64,000 nt of DNA from Pseudomonas sp. (GCF_002796985.1 NZ_PEKX01000007.1:1381941-1445940); one strand, 5' to 3'. Positions 27,609 through 36,902 are shown, numbered from the stretch's first letter. Numbers and translations are program-made. Notes: a model not told the origin generated them from the sequence alone.

Positions 27609-28292
27609 TCAGCTCAGCACGCGAAACTTCAGGCGGCGCAACGTCAGATCAGCACGAATCCCGAACTGACTACGCACACTCCGTGAGAAGTGCGCGGAAT
27701 CTGCGAAGCCCGCGGCGATGGCGGCGCTGGTCAGGCTGCTCCCGGTCATGGCCAGCCGCAGCGCCTGGCGCAGCCGTTGCCAGAGCACCAGCCGGCGCAC
27801 CGACAGGCCCAGTGTGCCGCTGAACAGCCGCTCCAGTTGGCTCAGCGAGAGCGAGGCTGCCTCGGCCAGCGCCTGGGCGGGCAGGGCACCGTCGTCCAGC
27901 GCGCGGATGCGTTGCAGGGCTTTTTCCAGGCGCGGGTCGAGCTCACGGCGCGGCAGCGCGCATAAGCCTGCCGCGAGCTTTTGCAGGTCCGCTCCGGCTT
28001 GCCGGCAGAGCCGTTGCAGGTCACCCAGTTCGAACGCCAGCGGCTCGGCGAACAGGGTGATGACACGCTGGTCACTGTCGAGGATCGCGTGGCGCTGGTT
28101 GGAGCCGATCACCAGCAGCGATGCCTGCTGCGGCTGGCCGTCGATCAGCGCCTTCACTTCACCCTCGCAGGCCATCAGCAACTGGTGTGCGTAGTGCGCA
28201 TGGGAGCGCGCATGGCCGGTGGTGCCGGCGACCAGGCAAAAGTCCGCGCCGAGCCAGAGCTCGCCCTGCCAGGCCTGTTCAGTCGGCTGCAT
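27609..28292 (-). CDS. AraC-family transcriptional regulator
   Basis: 227 residues, short for the family. An N-terminal cupin-like sensing domain (HARSHAHYAHQLLMACEG) and a C-terminal double helix-turn-helix (LSLSQLERLFSGTLGLS and TSAAIAAGFADSAHFSRSVRSQFG). It overlaps the upstream acetyltransferase gene by 14 bp, so the two are co-transcribed. Ligand unknown. Confidence 0.88.
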   Translation of the reverse strand: MQPTEQAWQGELWLGADFCLVAGTTGHARSHAHYAHQLLMACEGEVKALIDGQPQQASLLVIGSNQRHAILDSDQRVITLFAEPLAFELGDLQRLCRQAGADLQKLAAGLCALPRRELDPRLEKALQRIRALDDGALPAQALAEAASLSLSQLERLFSGTLGLSVRRLVLWQRLRQALRLAMTGSSLTSAAIAAGFADSAHFSRSVRSQFGIRADLTLRRLKFRVLS

Positions 28293-28833
28293 GGCGTGCC
28301 AGCCACTCTTCCCGGGTCAGTTCCCAGGTTTCCCTTGGCAGTACGCCGCTGACGAAGTGGCCTTCGTCGCGGCCCACCAGGCGCATGCCCTCGCGTTCGG
28401 AAATACGCCTCGAACCTTCGTTGGCAACGGCCTTGGGCACCTGCATCAGCGGCCGGCCCAGCGTCTGGAACCAGAAGCGGTTGACCGCTTCGCAGGCCTC
28501 GCTCATGTAGCCGCGACCCTGCCAGGCCGGCGCCAGCCAGAAGCCACGGTGCCCACCCGGTTGGTCGAAGAGCGAGATGTTGCCGATGGCGCCGTCCGGC
28601 TCGCTGGCGAGGCGGATCATCCAGTGCCATTCCTCACCACGGGCCATGGCCGGCAGCACCACGTCGCGCACGTAGACCAGCGCGCCGTCGGCGGGGTAGG
28701 GCCAGGGCACGCGGCGGTCGAGGTAGCGCACCACTTCCCAGCGCGGGAACAGGTGCTGGATCAGCGGCGCGTCGCTCAACTGCACGGGCGTGAGCAGCAG
28801 GCGTTCGGTAGGCAGAGTGGGCAGGCGATCCAT
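28279..28833 (-). CDS. GNAT-family N-acetyltransferase (RimJ-like)
   Basis: 184 residues. Family start LPTERLLLTPVQLSDAPLIQ, acetyl-CoA loop in LAPAWQGRGYMSEACEAV, and the late ANEGSRRISEREGM helix. Such enzymes acetylate the N-terminus of a protein or a small amine. Target unknown. Its end overlaps the AraC gene start. Confidence 0.88.
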   Translation of the reverse strand: MDRLPTLPTERLLLTPVQLSDAPLIQHLFPRWEVVRYLDRRVPWPYPADGALVYVRDVVLPAMARGEEWHWMIRLASEPDGAIGNISLFDQPGGHRGFWLAPAWQGRGYMSEACEAVNRFWFQTLGRPLMQVPKAVANEGSRRISEREGMRLVGRDEGHFVSGVLPRETWELTREEWLARHAAD

Positions 28834-28994
28834 GTCGAAGTCCTGTATTCGGATGATCAGTCTGCGGGTTTTCGCGCGCGCTTGGCCAGCCGGACAACCT
28901 GAGCGGGAAGAACAGCCGGGCGCGCCGACATGAGTTTTCTACACTCCCATTCCGGTCGGCGCATTCGCGTAGGCCCCGCTCAAGAGAGGTTGCC

Positions 28995-29984
28995 ATGGCC
29001 CGCATTGTCAGAATCCACCAATACGGTGACGCCAGCGTCCTGAAACTGGAGGCGGTGGAGGTAGCCGCCCCAGCGGCGGACGAGGTGCAGATCGCGGTCA
29101 GAGCGTTCGGCCTGAACCGCGCCGAAGTGATGTTCCGCAACCACGCCTACCTGCAGGAAGCGGAGTTCCCCAGCCGCCTGGGCTATGAAGCCTCCGGTGT
29201 GGTGAGCGCGGTGGGCGGCGGCGTGAAGAACATCCAGGTCGGCGATGCGGTGAGCCTGATTCCGCCGCTGGATATCGCCCGCTGGGGTACCTACGGCGAA
29301 GTGGCCAACGTGCCGGCGTACCTGGTGGTGAGGCACCCGCAGAGCCTCAGCTTCGAGCAGGCCGCTGCGTCCTGGATGCAATACGTCACGGCCTGGGGCG
29401 CGCTGGTGGAGCAGGCGAAGCTGGCGAAGGGCGAGTTCGTGCTGGTCACCGCGGCGTCCAGCAGCGTGGGCCTGGCCGCCTCCCAGGTTGCGCGGATGGT
29501 CGGCGCCACGTCCATCGCCGTGACTCGCACCCAGGCCAAGAAACAGGCATTGCTGGAGGCCGGTGCTGATCATGTGATCGTCAGCGATGACGAGAGCATC
29601 GTCGAGAAGGTGATGGCGCTGACCGGCGGGCAGGGCGCCCGCGTGGTGTTCGATCCGATCGGCGGCCCCGGCGTCGAGGTACTGACCCAGGCCATGGCCC
29701 GTGGCGGCATTCTCCTCGAGTACGGCGCGCTGAGCCCGGAGCCGACGCCGTTCCCGCTGTTCACCGTGCTGGGCAAGAGCCTGACGCTCAAGGGCTACCT
29801 CTACGCCGAGATCGTTGCTGATCCGGCCGCGCTGGAGCGCGCCAAGGCGTTCATCGTCAAGGGCCTGGAGTCTGGCGCGCTGTACCCGGTGATCGCGCGG
29901 ACCTTCCCGCTGGAGCAGATCCAGGACGCGCATCGCTTCCTCGAAGCCAACCAGCAGGTGGGCAAGATTGTCGTGACGGTCTGA
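28995..29984 (+). CDS. Zinc-free medium-chain dehydrogenase (quinone reductase-like)
   Basis: 329 residues. GroES-like N-terminal domain (...NRAEVMFRNHAYL, GYEASGVVSAVG), then a Rossmann domain with AASSSVGLAASQVARMVGA for NADPH. It lacks the zinc cysteines, so it fits quinone oxidoreductase / enone reductase enzymes. AGAGAGGTTGCC precedes the ATG. Divergent from the acetyltransferase gene. Substrate unknown. Confidence 0.88.
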   Translation: MARIVRIHQYGDASVLKLEAVEVAAPAADEVQIAVRAFGLNRAEVMFRNHAYLQEAEFPSRLGYEASGVVSAVGGGVKNIQVGDAVSLIPPLDIARWGTYGEVANVPAYLVVRHPQSLSFEQAAASWMQYVTAWGALVEQAKLAKGEFVLVTAASSSVGLAASQVARMVGATSIAVTRTQAKKQALLEAGADHVIVSDDESIVEKVMALTGGQGARVVFDPIGGPGVEVLTQAMARGGILLEYGALSPEPTPFPLFTVLGKSLTLKGYLYAEIVADPAALERAKAFIVKGLESGALYPVIARTFPLEQIQDAHRFLEANQQVGKIVVTV

Positions 29985-30207
29985 GCCCGGATAGTCAGAA
30001 GCGGGCGCTCGGTTTTCGATGCCGAAGCGCCGGTTTTTGCGACTGGAGTGACGGTCCGGGAGCGGCGCTAAAACCCCGGCTTGGCAGGTCGTTCTCCGGG
30101 GGCGCGCTGCGCGTCGAGCTCACGACCGGGATTTGACCCGGTCTTGACGCGGGCTTGACGCGCTCCGCTGGAAGATCGCCCGATCTCTGACCTGTTGGAC
30201 GATTCCC

Positions 30208-30720
30208 GTGGAAAAGAACTCCCCCCTGATCGCCATGCTGCTCCTGGCCGTGGCAATCCCGTTCAAGGCGCACTCGGACGAGCGCACCGTGCATGGCTGG
30301 GTCGAGGAAGCCGAGATTTATCCCGAAGCCGTGCCGGTGAAAGCCAAGCTCGATACCGGCGCGCTGACCTCGTCCATGGATGCGAAGGATGTCGAGTACT
30401 TCGAGAAGGGCTCGAAGAAGTGGGTGCGCTTCAAGGTGGTTGCGAAGAACAGCGACACGGGGCAGGAAACCTCCCAGACCTTCGAGCGGCCGCTGATTCG
30501 CAAGGTGAAGCTGCGCGGGGCTGGCGGCACTGATCACCGGCCCGTGGTGAAGATGCAGGTCTGCATTGGCCAGCAGTTGCTGGATGAGGAGTTTTCCCTG
30601 CGGGATCGGAAGAACATGATCTACCCGATCCTGTTCGGCCGTAAGACGCTGGATCGGATCGGCCCGGTCGACACCCGCCGCACCTTTACCCAGCAGCCCA
30701 AATGCCAGGGCGCTGGCTAG
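30208..30720 (+). CDS. Exported retropepsin-like aspartic protease (Zn_protease/RimK-associated family)
   Basis: 170 residues with a GTG start at 30208; the ribosome site is weak and no alternative is better. Signal peptide to about residue 23 (...FKAHS). The active motif is KLDTGALTSSM (D-T-G), and the later ILFGRKTLDRIG is typical of the family once called ATP-dependent zinc protease, now recognised as retropepsin-like. The protein is expected in the periplasm. Physiological role unknown. Convergent with the membrane-protein gene at 30730. Confidence 0.82.
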   Translation: MEKNSPLIAMLLLAVAIPFKAHSDERTVHGWVEEAEIYPEAVPVKAKLDTGALTSSMDAKDVEYFEKGSKKWVRFKVVAKNSDTGQETSQTFERPLIRKVKLRGAGGTDHRPVVKMQVCIGQQLLDEEFSLRDRKNMIYPILFGRKTLDRIGPVDTRRTFTQQPKCQGAG

Positions 30721-30729
30721 TCGGGAAGG

Positions 30730-31140
30730 TCAGCGCAGGATCACGCGCAGCAGGGCGACCAGCGCGGCGCCGAACAGCGGTGAGATCCAGATGCCGAAGG
30801 TCTCCAGGATGAACTGCCGGGCGTAAGCGAGCAGCGCCATGTCCGGGGCCGGCACACCGAGGCTGTGCTGGCAGTACGCCAGAACGGCCACGATGAAGCT
30901 GGTGCCCGTCAGCACCCCGGCCGCTCGCCACCCCGGCCCTCTCCCGCTGGTGTAAGCAAGCAGTGCGCCGCAGAGCGTACCGCTGAGGGCCACGAGGATC
31001 TCAAAGGTGAATTCCGGCTCGGCGAACCATTGGCTGCCCTTGAGCCCCAGCACGTTGCCAATGAACCAGCCGGTCAGGCTGCCCAGCAACAGCGCCACGG
31101 CGAACCAGGGGACATAGCGCAAAACCGTGCTGTTCTGCAT
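30730..31140 (-). CDS. Small integral membrane protein, unknown function
   Basis: 136 residues from MQNSTVLRYVPW; 18 residues of upstream frame are not needed. Four predicted membrane helices (about 9-27, 43-62, 70-90, 108-133). No recognised domain. It ends 10 nt from the stop of the convergent protease gene. Confidence 0.65.
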   Translation of the reverse strand: MQNSTVLRYVPWFAVALLLGSLTGWFIGNVLGLKGSQWFAEPEFTFEILVALSGTLCGALLAYTSGRGPGWRAAGVLTGTSFIVAVLAYCQHSLGVPAPDMALLAYARQFILETFGIWISPLFGAALVALLRVILR

Positions 31141-31234
31141 TGGGAAGGCCCCCTGGAAACGTAGGTGATGGCAAAGTGGCAGTGTAGTCGGCACCCTCGA
31201 ATTTGCTGGGCAGGCCCGGGGAGTTCGACAAACG

Positions 31235-31894
31235 TCACTTGCGCAGTAAGTAGACCCGCACCCCGTCCACGCCGGGGATGACGTTGTGATGGCGGATTTG
31301 CGAGAAGCCCAGGCGCTGGAACTCGCGCTCCAGGGCGCGGGCGCTGGCGAAATCCGGGCCGATGGGGTGGGGCTCGACGCCGCAGGGACAAGCCTGGAGA
31401 TCGCTGCCAGTCGAATCGGGTTGGCCGATACGGGCGAAGAGAATCACGCTGTCGCGGGTCACCGGGATCCATTCGTTGAGCAGCCGGATGTTCGGCACGT
31501 TGCAGGTGGTCTGGGGGATTTCCGGGAGCAGCAGGCAGTCCACCGCACCCTGGCGCAGTTCGGCCTCGCCCTGGGGCGCGGGCAGCGCCCTGATCCGTCG
31601 CTTCAGGGTTTCGGGGAGCTTCTGATGTGCCGCCACCAACGACTCGGTGGAGGGGCAGGTCGTCACGATGATGCGGTTGCTGTGCTCCAGCAGTACCGGC
31701 CAGGCAACGCCCGGGCACATTGAAACCTCGAGCATCAGGATCGGCTCCTCGGCCAGGCGCAGGGCAAGCCGGAGCAGGCGTTTGTACCGCCACTGGCGAA
31801 GGCGCTGGCGAAGTCCGCCAACGACCGAGCTGCCGGCAACGACAGCGTTCTCGCAATGGGCGGCGGGGACAAACAGGCGTTGGGGTTCGTTCAT
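31235..31894 (-). CDS. Methyltransferase-like protein with a degenerate SAM motif
   Basis: 219 residues from MNEPQRLFVP; a start at 31921 is possible. The run MLEVSMCPGVAWPVLLEHSN, followed by RIIVTTCPSTESLVAAHQ, aligns with motif I of class I SAM methyltransferases (normally E/DxGxGxG), and the later AVDCLLLPEIPQ with motif II. The glycine-rich loop is broken (CPGVAWP), so it may no longer bind SAM. Reminiscent of Pseudomonas lipopolysaccharide-region methyltransferases, but this is recall, not proof. Confidence 0.55.
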   Translation of the reverse strand: MNEPQRLFVPAAHCENAVVAGSSVVGGLRQRLRQWRYKRLLRLALRLAEEPILMLEVSMCPGVAWPVLLEHSNRIIVTTCPSTESLVAAHQKLPETLKRRIRALPAPQGEAELRQGAVDCLLLPEIPQTTCNVPNIRLLNEWIPVTRDSVILFARIGQPDSTGSDLQACPCGVEPHPIGPDFASARALEREFQRLGFSQIRHHNVIPGVDGVRVYLLRK

Positions 31895-31921
31895 GGGCGC
31901 GGACTCGTCAGTTACCGCCAT

Positions 31922-32185
31922 TGTCGAGTTACGCGATCAAGGACTCGTCAAGCGCGTGTGAAAAAGACGTCGTGAGGCGGGGCGGCGTGGTTGGGTTCTG
32001 GCGATTGTCCGACGTTGGATAGGGGCTCGGTTGTTATCTCTACTGATGAGGTTCGCGGAATACGCTGACGCCATTTGACGAATTCTTCTCCTTTCGCACC
32101 GTAGAGTGCCGCTCGATTGCCGGCTCTGGCACCCCACTGGCGCTGCAACCCGTCCAGCTCGATGCACCATTACAAGGACCACCCC
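31922..32185. promoter_or_regulatory. Divergent promoter region of the methyltransferase-like and LtaS-like genes
   Basis: 264 bp without a convincing gene. The long plus-strand frame runs upstream of 32186 only by chance. No promoter boxes assigned. Confidence 0.35.
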
Positions 32186-34114
32186 ATGCAACTCTTCCGC
32201 TCGGCTCCGACGCGCTTCCTGGCGCTGATCGCCTTGCTCTGGCTGACCGTCTTCTTCCTGACCCGCCTGGTCCTCCTGGTTGGCCATCTGTCCGAAGTCG
32301 GCACGGCCCACGTGGCGGTCTTTGCCGTCGGCCTGCTCTATGACCTGAGTTTCCTGGTCTATGCCCTGTTGCCGATGGGCGTGGTCCTGCTGCTGATGCC
32401 CGCGCGTGTCTGGCGCAGCACTACCTGGCGTTGGTTGCTGACGGCCACGCTGTTTGTCAGCGTCTACGTGATGCTCTTCACCGCGGTGGCCGAATGGCTG
32501 TTCTGGGACGAGTTCGGGGTGCGCTTCAACTTCATCGCGGTCGACTACCTGGTCTACTCGGACGAGGTGCTGAACAACATCCTCGAGTCCTACCCGATCG
32601 GTCTGCTGCTGAGCATCCTGGCAGCCATTTCGCTGGTCGTGACCCTGGCGCTGTTCAAGGTCATCGGCCGTCTGCGCGACGCCGAGGTGGCGTCCCCGCC
32701 GCGCCGTCTGCTGGGCTGCGTTGGCCTGGTGGTGCTGGCGCTGGTGGCCGGCCTGCTGGTGGACCAGGATTCCCCGCGCGGCCAGAGCGGCAATACCTAC
32801 TTCCGCGAGCTGGCGAGCAACGGCCCGTATCAGTTCTTCGCCGCCTTCCGTAACAACGAGCTGGACTACCCGCAGTTCTACTCCACCCTGCCGGCGCAGG
32901 AAGTCTCCCGGCAGATGCGCGCGGAGCTGGCCGAGCCCAACGCGCGTTTCGTCGGCACGGACCCCTTGGACATCCGCCGGAGTATTTCCAGCGAAGGCGC
33001 GCCCAAGCGCTACAACATCGTCCTGGTGACCATCGAGAGCTTCAGCGCCAAGTACATGGGCAGCAACGGCGATGGGCGCAACCTCACTCCCAACCTCGAC
33101 GAACTGCGCCGCAACAGCCTCTACTTCAACAACTTCTACGCCACCGGCACCCGTACCGACCGTGGCCTGGAAGCCATTACCCTGTCGATCCCGCCGACGC
33201 CCGGCCGCTCCATCGTCAAGCGCGTCGGCCGCGAAAGCGGCTTCGCCAGCCTCGGCCAGCAGCTGAAGAACGTCGGTTACGACGCCGTGTTCCTGTACGG
33301 CGGGCGCGGCTACTTCGACAACATGAACGCCTTCTTTGGCGGCAACGGCTACCGCATCGTCGACCAGTCCAGCGTCCAGGAGTCGGACATCCACTTCAAG
33401 AACGCCTGGGGCATGAGCGACGAAGACCTCTACGCCCAGGCGATCAAGGTGGCGGACCAGGACCATGCCCGCCAGCAGCCGTTCCTGCTGCAACTGATGA
33501 CCACCTCCAACCATCGGCCCTACACCTACCCGAATGGCCGCATCGACATCCCTTCCGGCGAAGGGCGCGACGGCGCGGTGAAGTACACCGACTACGCCAT
33601 TGGCCAGTTCCTCAAGGCGGTGAAGAGCAAGCCCTGGTTCGACAACACCCTGTTCGTGTTCGTCGCCGACCACACCGCGGGCAGCGCCGGCAAGGAAGAC
33701 CTGCCGGTGGCGAACTACCAGATCCCGCTGTTCATCTATGCGCCCAAGCTGCTGCCGGCCGGGGAGCGCGCGGAACTGGCGAGCCAGCTGGACCTGGCGC
33801 CGAGCCTGCTGTCGATCCTCAACCTGAGCTACACCTCGACCTTCTACGGGCGCAACCTGATGGTGCCGAACACCCTGCCGCCGCGCGTGGTGATCGGCAA
33901 CTACCAGCACCTGGGGCTGTTCGACGGCCAGGACCTGGCGATCCTCAGCCCGCGCGGTGAACTGCGCCGACACAACCAGGCCCTCGGCGCGAGCACGGAA
34001 GTGCCGGAGAAAGCGGACGACCCGCTGGTGGACCGGGCGATCAGCTACTACCAGTCGGCGAGCTACGGCTTCACCCATCACCTGCTGGACTGGAAACCGA
34101 CGGCGGGGCAGTGA
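32186..34114 (+). CDS. LTA synthase-family sulfatase-fold membrane enzyme
   Basis: 642 residues. AAGGA stands 7 nt before the chosen ATG; earlier starts lack a site. Five membrane helices in the first 200 residues or so, then an extracytoplasmic alkaline-phosphatase/sulfatase domain. Metal/catalytic residues: E in LVTIESFSAKYMG, Thr324 in TGTRTDRGLEA (position of the LtaS nucleophile), DH in VFVADHTA, and H in TTSNHRPYTYP. Gram-negative relatives transfer phosphoglycerol or phosphoethanolamine to periplasmic glucans or lipid A; the acceptor here is unknown. Ends in a very strong hairpin at 34120-34158. Confidence 0.87.
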   Translation: MQLFRSAPTRFLALIALLWLTVFFLTRLVLLVGHLSEVGTAHVAVFAVGLLYDLSFLVYALLPMGVVLLLMPARVWRSTTWRWLLTATLFVSVYVMLFTAVAEWLFWDEFGVRFNFIAVDYLVYSDEVLNNILESYPIGLLLSILAAISLVVTLALFKVIGRLRDAEVASPPRRLLGCVGLVVLALVAGLLVDQDSPRGQSGNTYFRELASNGPYQFFAAFRNNELDYPQFYSTLPAQEVSRQMRAELAEPNARFVGTDPLDIRRSISSEGAPKRYNIVLVTIESFSAKYMGSNGDGRNLTPNLDELRRNSLYFNNFYATGTRTDRGLEAITLSIPPTPGRSIVKRVGRESGFASLGQQLKNVGYDAVFLYGGRGYFDNMNAFFGGNGYRIVDQSSVQESDIHFKNAWGMSDEDLYAQAIKVADQDHARQQPFLLQLMTTSNHRPYTYPNGRIDIPSGEGRDGAVKYTDYAIGQFLKAVKSKPWFDNTLFVFVADHTAGSAGKEDLPVANYQIPLFIYAPKLLPAGERAELASQLDLAPSLLSILNLSYTSTFYGRNLMVPNTLPPRVVIGNYQHLGLFDGQDLAILSPRGELRRHNQALGASTEVPEKADDPLVDRAISYYQSASYGFTHHLLDWKPTAGQ

Positions 34115-34119
34115 GCCCT

Positions 34120-34158
34120 GAGCTGGCAGGTATCGCGCGATGCGATACCTGCCAGCTC
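34120..34158. terminator. Perfect 17-bp hairpin after the LtaS-like gene
   Basis: GAGCTGGCAGGTATCGC and GCGATACCTGCCAGCTC are exact inverse copies around a 5-nt loop, starting 6 nt past the stop. No T-run follows (GAAAT), so it may also be an mRNA stability element. It lies upstream of the truncated LysR gene. Confidence 0.7.
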
Positions 34159-34202
34159 GAAATACGCCACTTGCCGGCGCGGCGCTTGGGTATAAGACGC
34201 CC

Positions 34203-34473
34203 ATGCGCTACCGACGTCTGGACCTCAACCTGCTGGTCGCCCTGGATGTGCTGCTCGAAGAGGGCAGCGTCAGCCGGGCGGCGCAGCGCCTCAACCTCGG
34301 CCAGTCGGCAACCAGTGCCGCGCTGGGCCGTCTGCGCGAACATTTCCAGGACCCGCTGCTGGTGCCCCTGGGTCGGGGCCTGGAGCTGACCTCGCTGGCG
34401 CGTCAGCTGCTTCCCCTACAAGATCCGCCATGCCTCCGCTGGCTTCGTGCGGGCCGTGGCGATTCTGCAATAG
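34203..34473 (+). pseudogene. Truncated LysR-family gene fused to a foreign tail
   Basis: From ATG 34203 the first 71 residues are a clean LysR DNA-binding domain (MRYRRLDLNLLVALDVLLEE, then helix-turn-helix SVSRAAQRLNLGQSATSAAL and the LVPLGRGLELT wing). After LARQLLP the family sequence stops; the frame goes to nonsense and ends at 34481. In the +1 frame the DNA reads YKIRHASAGFVRAVAILQ and stops at 34473, which looks like the C-terminus of another protein. The effector domain (about 200 residues) is gone. Best explained by a deletion that joined two genes. Confidence 0.7.
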
Positions 34474-34611
34474 CGCGTTGACGCTTCCCCCGGCCGAGGG
34501 CTGAACGACCCTTTGTCGCCTCGCTTCGCGCCGCCCGTTGCGCCACTGGGAAGCCCGCGCGCCAGGGTCTTTACTGGCACAGAGGGCCTGTCGATCAGCG
34601 AGGCTGGCGTG

Positions 34612-34956
34612 ATGAACGGCGAAGAGGTGGTACCCGAGACACGGGGCGTGACGGTGGAGCTGTTGTCGACGGTCGATCTCGGCCCCGAGATCGAAGGCAT
34701 GACGGGCCGTCAGCTGCGGATGCGCCGGGTGACCATCGAACCCGGCGGCGTCTTCGGCCCGCTGCATGACCACATCGACCGGCCAGGCACGGTGTTCATC
34801 CTGCAGGGCACCCTCACCGACCACCGCAATGGCATCGCCACGGACTACGGGCCGGGTGTCGGCTGGCCCGAGGACCACAACACCCGGCACTGGCTGGAGA
34901 ACCGTGGCAGCGTCACGGCGGTGGAAATCTCGGTCGATATCGTCCGGCTGGGGTAG
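34612..34956 (+). CDS. Cupin-domain protein
   Basis: 114 residues from the ATG with GAGG 8 nt upstream. One cupin barrel: motif 1 PGGVFGPLHDHIDRPGTVFI (metal-site histidines), motif 2 around DHNTRHWLENRG. Enzyme or ligand-binding role unknown. Follows the broken LysR gene. Confidence 0.82.
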   Translation: MNGEEVVPETRGVTVELLSTVDLGPEIEGMTGRQLRMRRVTIEPGGVFGPLHDHIDRPGTVFILQGTLTDHRNGIATDYGPGVGWPEDHNTRHWLENRGSVTAVEISVDIVRLG

Positions 34957-35245
34957 GGCGCTTCCCGATCCTTTCCTTGACCACTGCAGCACTTCTCCGA
35001 GGTGCCCTGTTGGTCGTTTGCTGGCGCTCAGGAGCGGTAGCTACCGACCCATGCTGGGTGAAACCTCGAAGTGCTTGCACCAGAACCGGAATTGCGATTA
35101 GCCCTCGACAGTGCACGCGACTCAAGCGGCCACGGGCTGTCTAACTGTTTGCGCGTGATACCCAGCTTGGGCATTGCCAGCACACCCGGTGCGCTTTGGC
35201 TGCTTTCCGATCGGTGTCTGGCTGTCTTGCAGCCGGATACGTTTC
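34957..35245. other. Intergenic region after the cupin gene
   Basis: 289 bp between convergent genes. The minus-strand frame 35028-35249 lacks a ribosome site and recognisable homology; I see nothing functional. Confidence 0.35.
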
Positions 35246-35776
35246 TCACTGAGCCGGCTTGTCGTCTGTGGGGCGGGGTGGAAGTGGTCCGAGGAACATT
35301 TTCCTCAGTCGCTCATGGCCTATCACGCGCGCCAGTTCCGAGATGACGCAGTACATGAAGATCAAGGTGACGAGCAGTATCTGTACCGCCCAGAAGCGTG
35401 GCCAGTTCATGGATGTCCATAACATGGAGTTTGCATCTACCAGGCTGGGGGCTTCTTTCCAGTATTCGTAGAGGCGCTCCAGGTAATGCACGAACAGGGC
35501 GACCAGCGCATACATCACGGTCTTCCAACTGACGTTCCAGATCAGCGGCTTTTCGGGGAAGCGATTGATGAAAGGCAGCATGTCGGCTACCAGAACCGAT
35601 TTGCCCAGCACCAGGGAGGCGATCAGAACCGAGGCGGTCACAGGAAGCGGAACACCCGATCCCTTGATCATGAGCGCGCGAATGACGGCCACGATGTGCA
35701 GGATGACGAAGAAGAAGATGGTCGGCGGGAGCGCCTTGATGAGTTCGTGTTTTGCCTTGAGCAGTATCGATGCCAT
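35246..35776 (-). CDS. Membrane protein linked to a thiosulfate dehydrogenase operon
   Basis: 176 residues from MASILLKAKHELIKAL; the frame continues upstream into the gap but without homology or ribosome site. Four membrane helices (about 19-38, 46-64, 82-104, 126-148) and charged ends. 61 nt after tsdA, same strand. No domain recognised with certainty. Confidence 0.72.
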   Translation of the reverse strand: MASILLKAKHELIKALPPTIFFFVILHIVAVIRALMIKGSGVPLPVTASVLIASLVLGKSVLVADMLPFINRFPEKPLIWNVSWKTVMYALVALFVHYLERLYEYWKEAPSLVDANSMLWTSMNWPRFWAVQILLVTLIFMYCVISELARVIGHERLRKMFLGPLPPRPTDDKPAQ

Positions 35777-35837
35777 GGGTTTCACCGTCTGATTTGTCGG
35801 ATTCTCGGGCTTGCGTGCATCGGTCGAGCCGGCCAGC

Positions 35838-36893
35838 TCAAGGGGCGATTCCGGCTGGGTAGGCCTGGCTGCCGAGCAGTGCGCCGTCGACGGTTTTGCC
35901 GTAATAACCCTGATCGGAGCCATGGAAGCGTTTGGCCGTGCTGGCGACATCACCGTTGAACCGCGGGTCCTGTGGTCGCTCCTGGCTGTTGAGGTAGGCC
36001 GCCACGTCCCAGGCTTGCTGGACGTTCAGTTGCACGGCCTTGCCCAGCGGCATGTTCTCGTAGATGAAGGTGGCCGCCGTATTGACGCGGTGCATGCCGG
36101 CGCCCCAGTTGTACGAGTCGGCTCCCCACAAGGCCGGAATCACTGGTACGTCAGCCATCTTGCGTCCTTCGCCTTGCGCACCATGGCAGATGGCGCAGTG
36201 TTGCGTGTAAACCTGTTCACCCCGTTGTGGCGAGTAGGCCTGCGGTGGCTCGGGCAGGGCGGCGAAGGCGCGTCCGGGCATCCGTTCGCGTCCTTCCATC
36301 TTCACCTTGCCTGTCAGCGGCCCCGGCAGCTCGAAGGATTCGTCGCGGCCACCGTGTTGCAGCGCTTCATCGCTGAGTTCAGGCACTGGCTTGTCCTGCA
36401 GGCCGTACATGTCCAGCAGGCCGCCCATCAACAGCCAGTACGAGTAAGCGGAGATAGCCACCAGCTCGGGCGAGCCCAGCTCGGGGGCCTTGCCGTTCAT
36501 GGAGTAGTTGAAGCAGCCCTGGACGCGTTCAGCGAAGTTGTTCACCCGATTGTCTTTCTTGCGAAAGGCCGGGTACGCGAGGTAAGCCGCCCACAGGGGG
36601 GCGGCATAGGCCTTGGTGCCTGCATCGAGGTGGCAGTTGGTGCAGTTGAGCTGGTTGCCAACATTGCGCCCCTTGAGCCGCTGGGTGTTGACGATGAGCT
36701 GATAGCCGCGGCGGATCTTGTCGCCAAAGGCGCCATCCGGGATTCTCGAAAGATCCCGCGGCGTGAAGTAATGAGCGTCCTTGGCTTTGGGTTGCGCGGT
36801 GATTTCTTCCATGGCGGTGGTCACTGGGTCGGCTGCCTGGACGGGCAGGGCGATGCATCCCGCCAGCGACAGATAGAGCAAGGGCCTGTTCAT
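35838..36893 (-). CDS. tsdA: Diheme thiosulfate dehydrogenase (TsdA-like cytochrome c)
   Basis: 351 residues, signal peptide 1-20. Two c-type heme sites: CTNCH (84-88) and CAICH (233-237). The segment ERVQGCFNYSMNGK has Cys127 where TsdA enzymes use a cysteine as the axial ligand of heme 1, a hallmark of tetrathionate-forming thiosulfate dehydrogenase (known family fact). M281 in YENMPLG can serve heme 2. Oxidises two thiosulfates to tetrathionate in the periplasm. 9 nt after the diheme cytochrome c4 gene. Confidence 0.85.
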   Translation of the reverse strand: MNRPLLYLSLAGCIALPVQAADPVTTAMEEITAQPKAKDAHYFTPRDLSRIPDGAFGDKIRRGYQLIVNTQRLKGRNVGNQLNCTNCHLDAGTKAYAAPLWAAYLAYPAFRKKDNRVNNFAERVQGCFNYSMNGKAPELGSPELVAISAYSYWLLMGGLLDMYGLQDKPVPELSDEALQHGGRDESFELPGPLTGKVKMEGRERMPGRAFAALPEPPQAYSPQRGEQVYTQHCAICHGAQGEGRKMADVPVIPALWGADSYNWGAGMHRVNTAATFIYENMPLGKAVQLNVQQAWDVAAYLNSQERPQDPRFNGDVASTAKRFHGSDQGYYGKTVDGALLGSQAYPAGIAP

Positions 36894-36902
36894 GAGCGCT
36901 CC

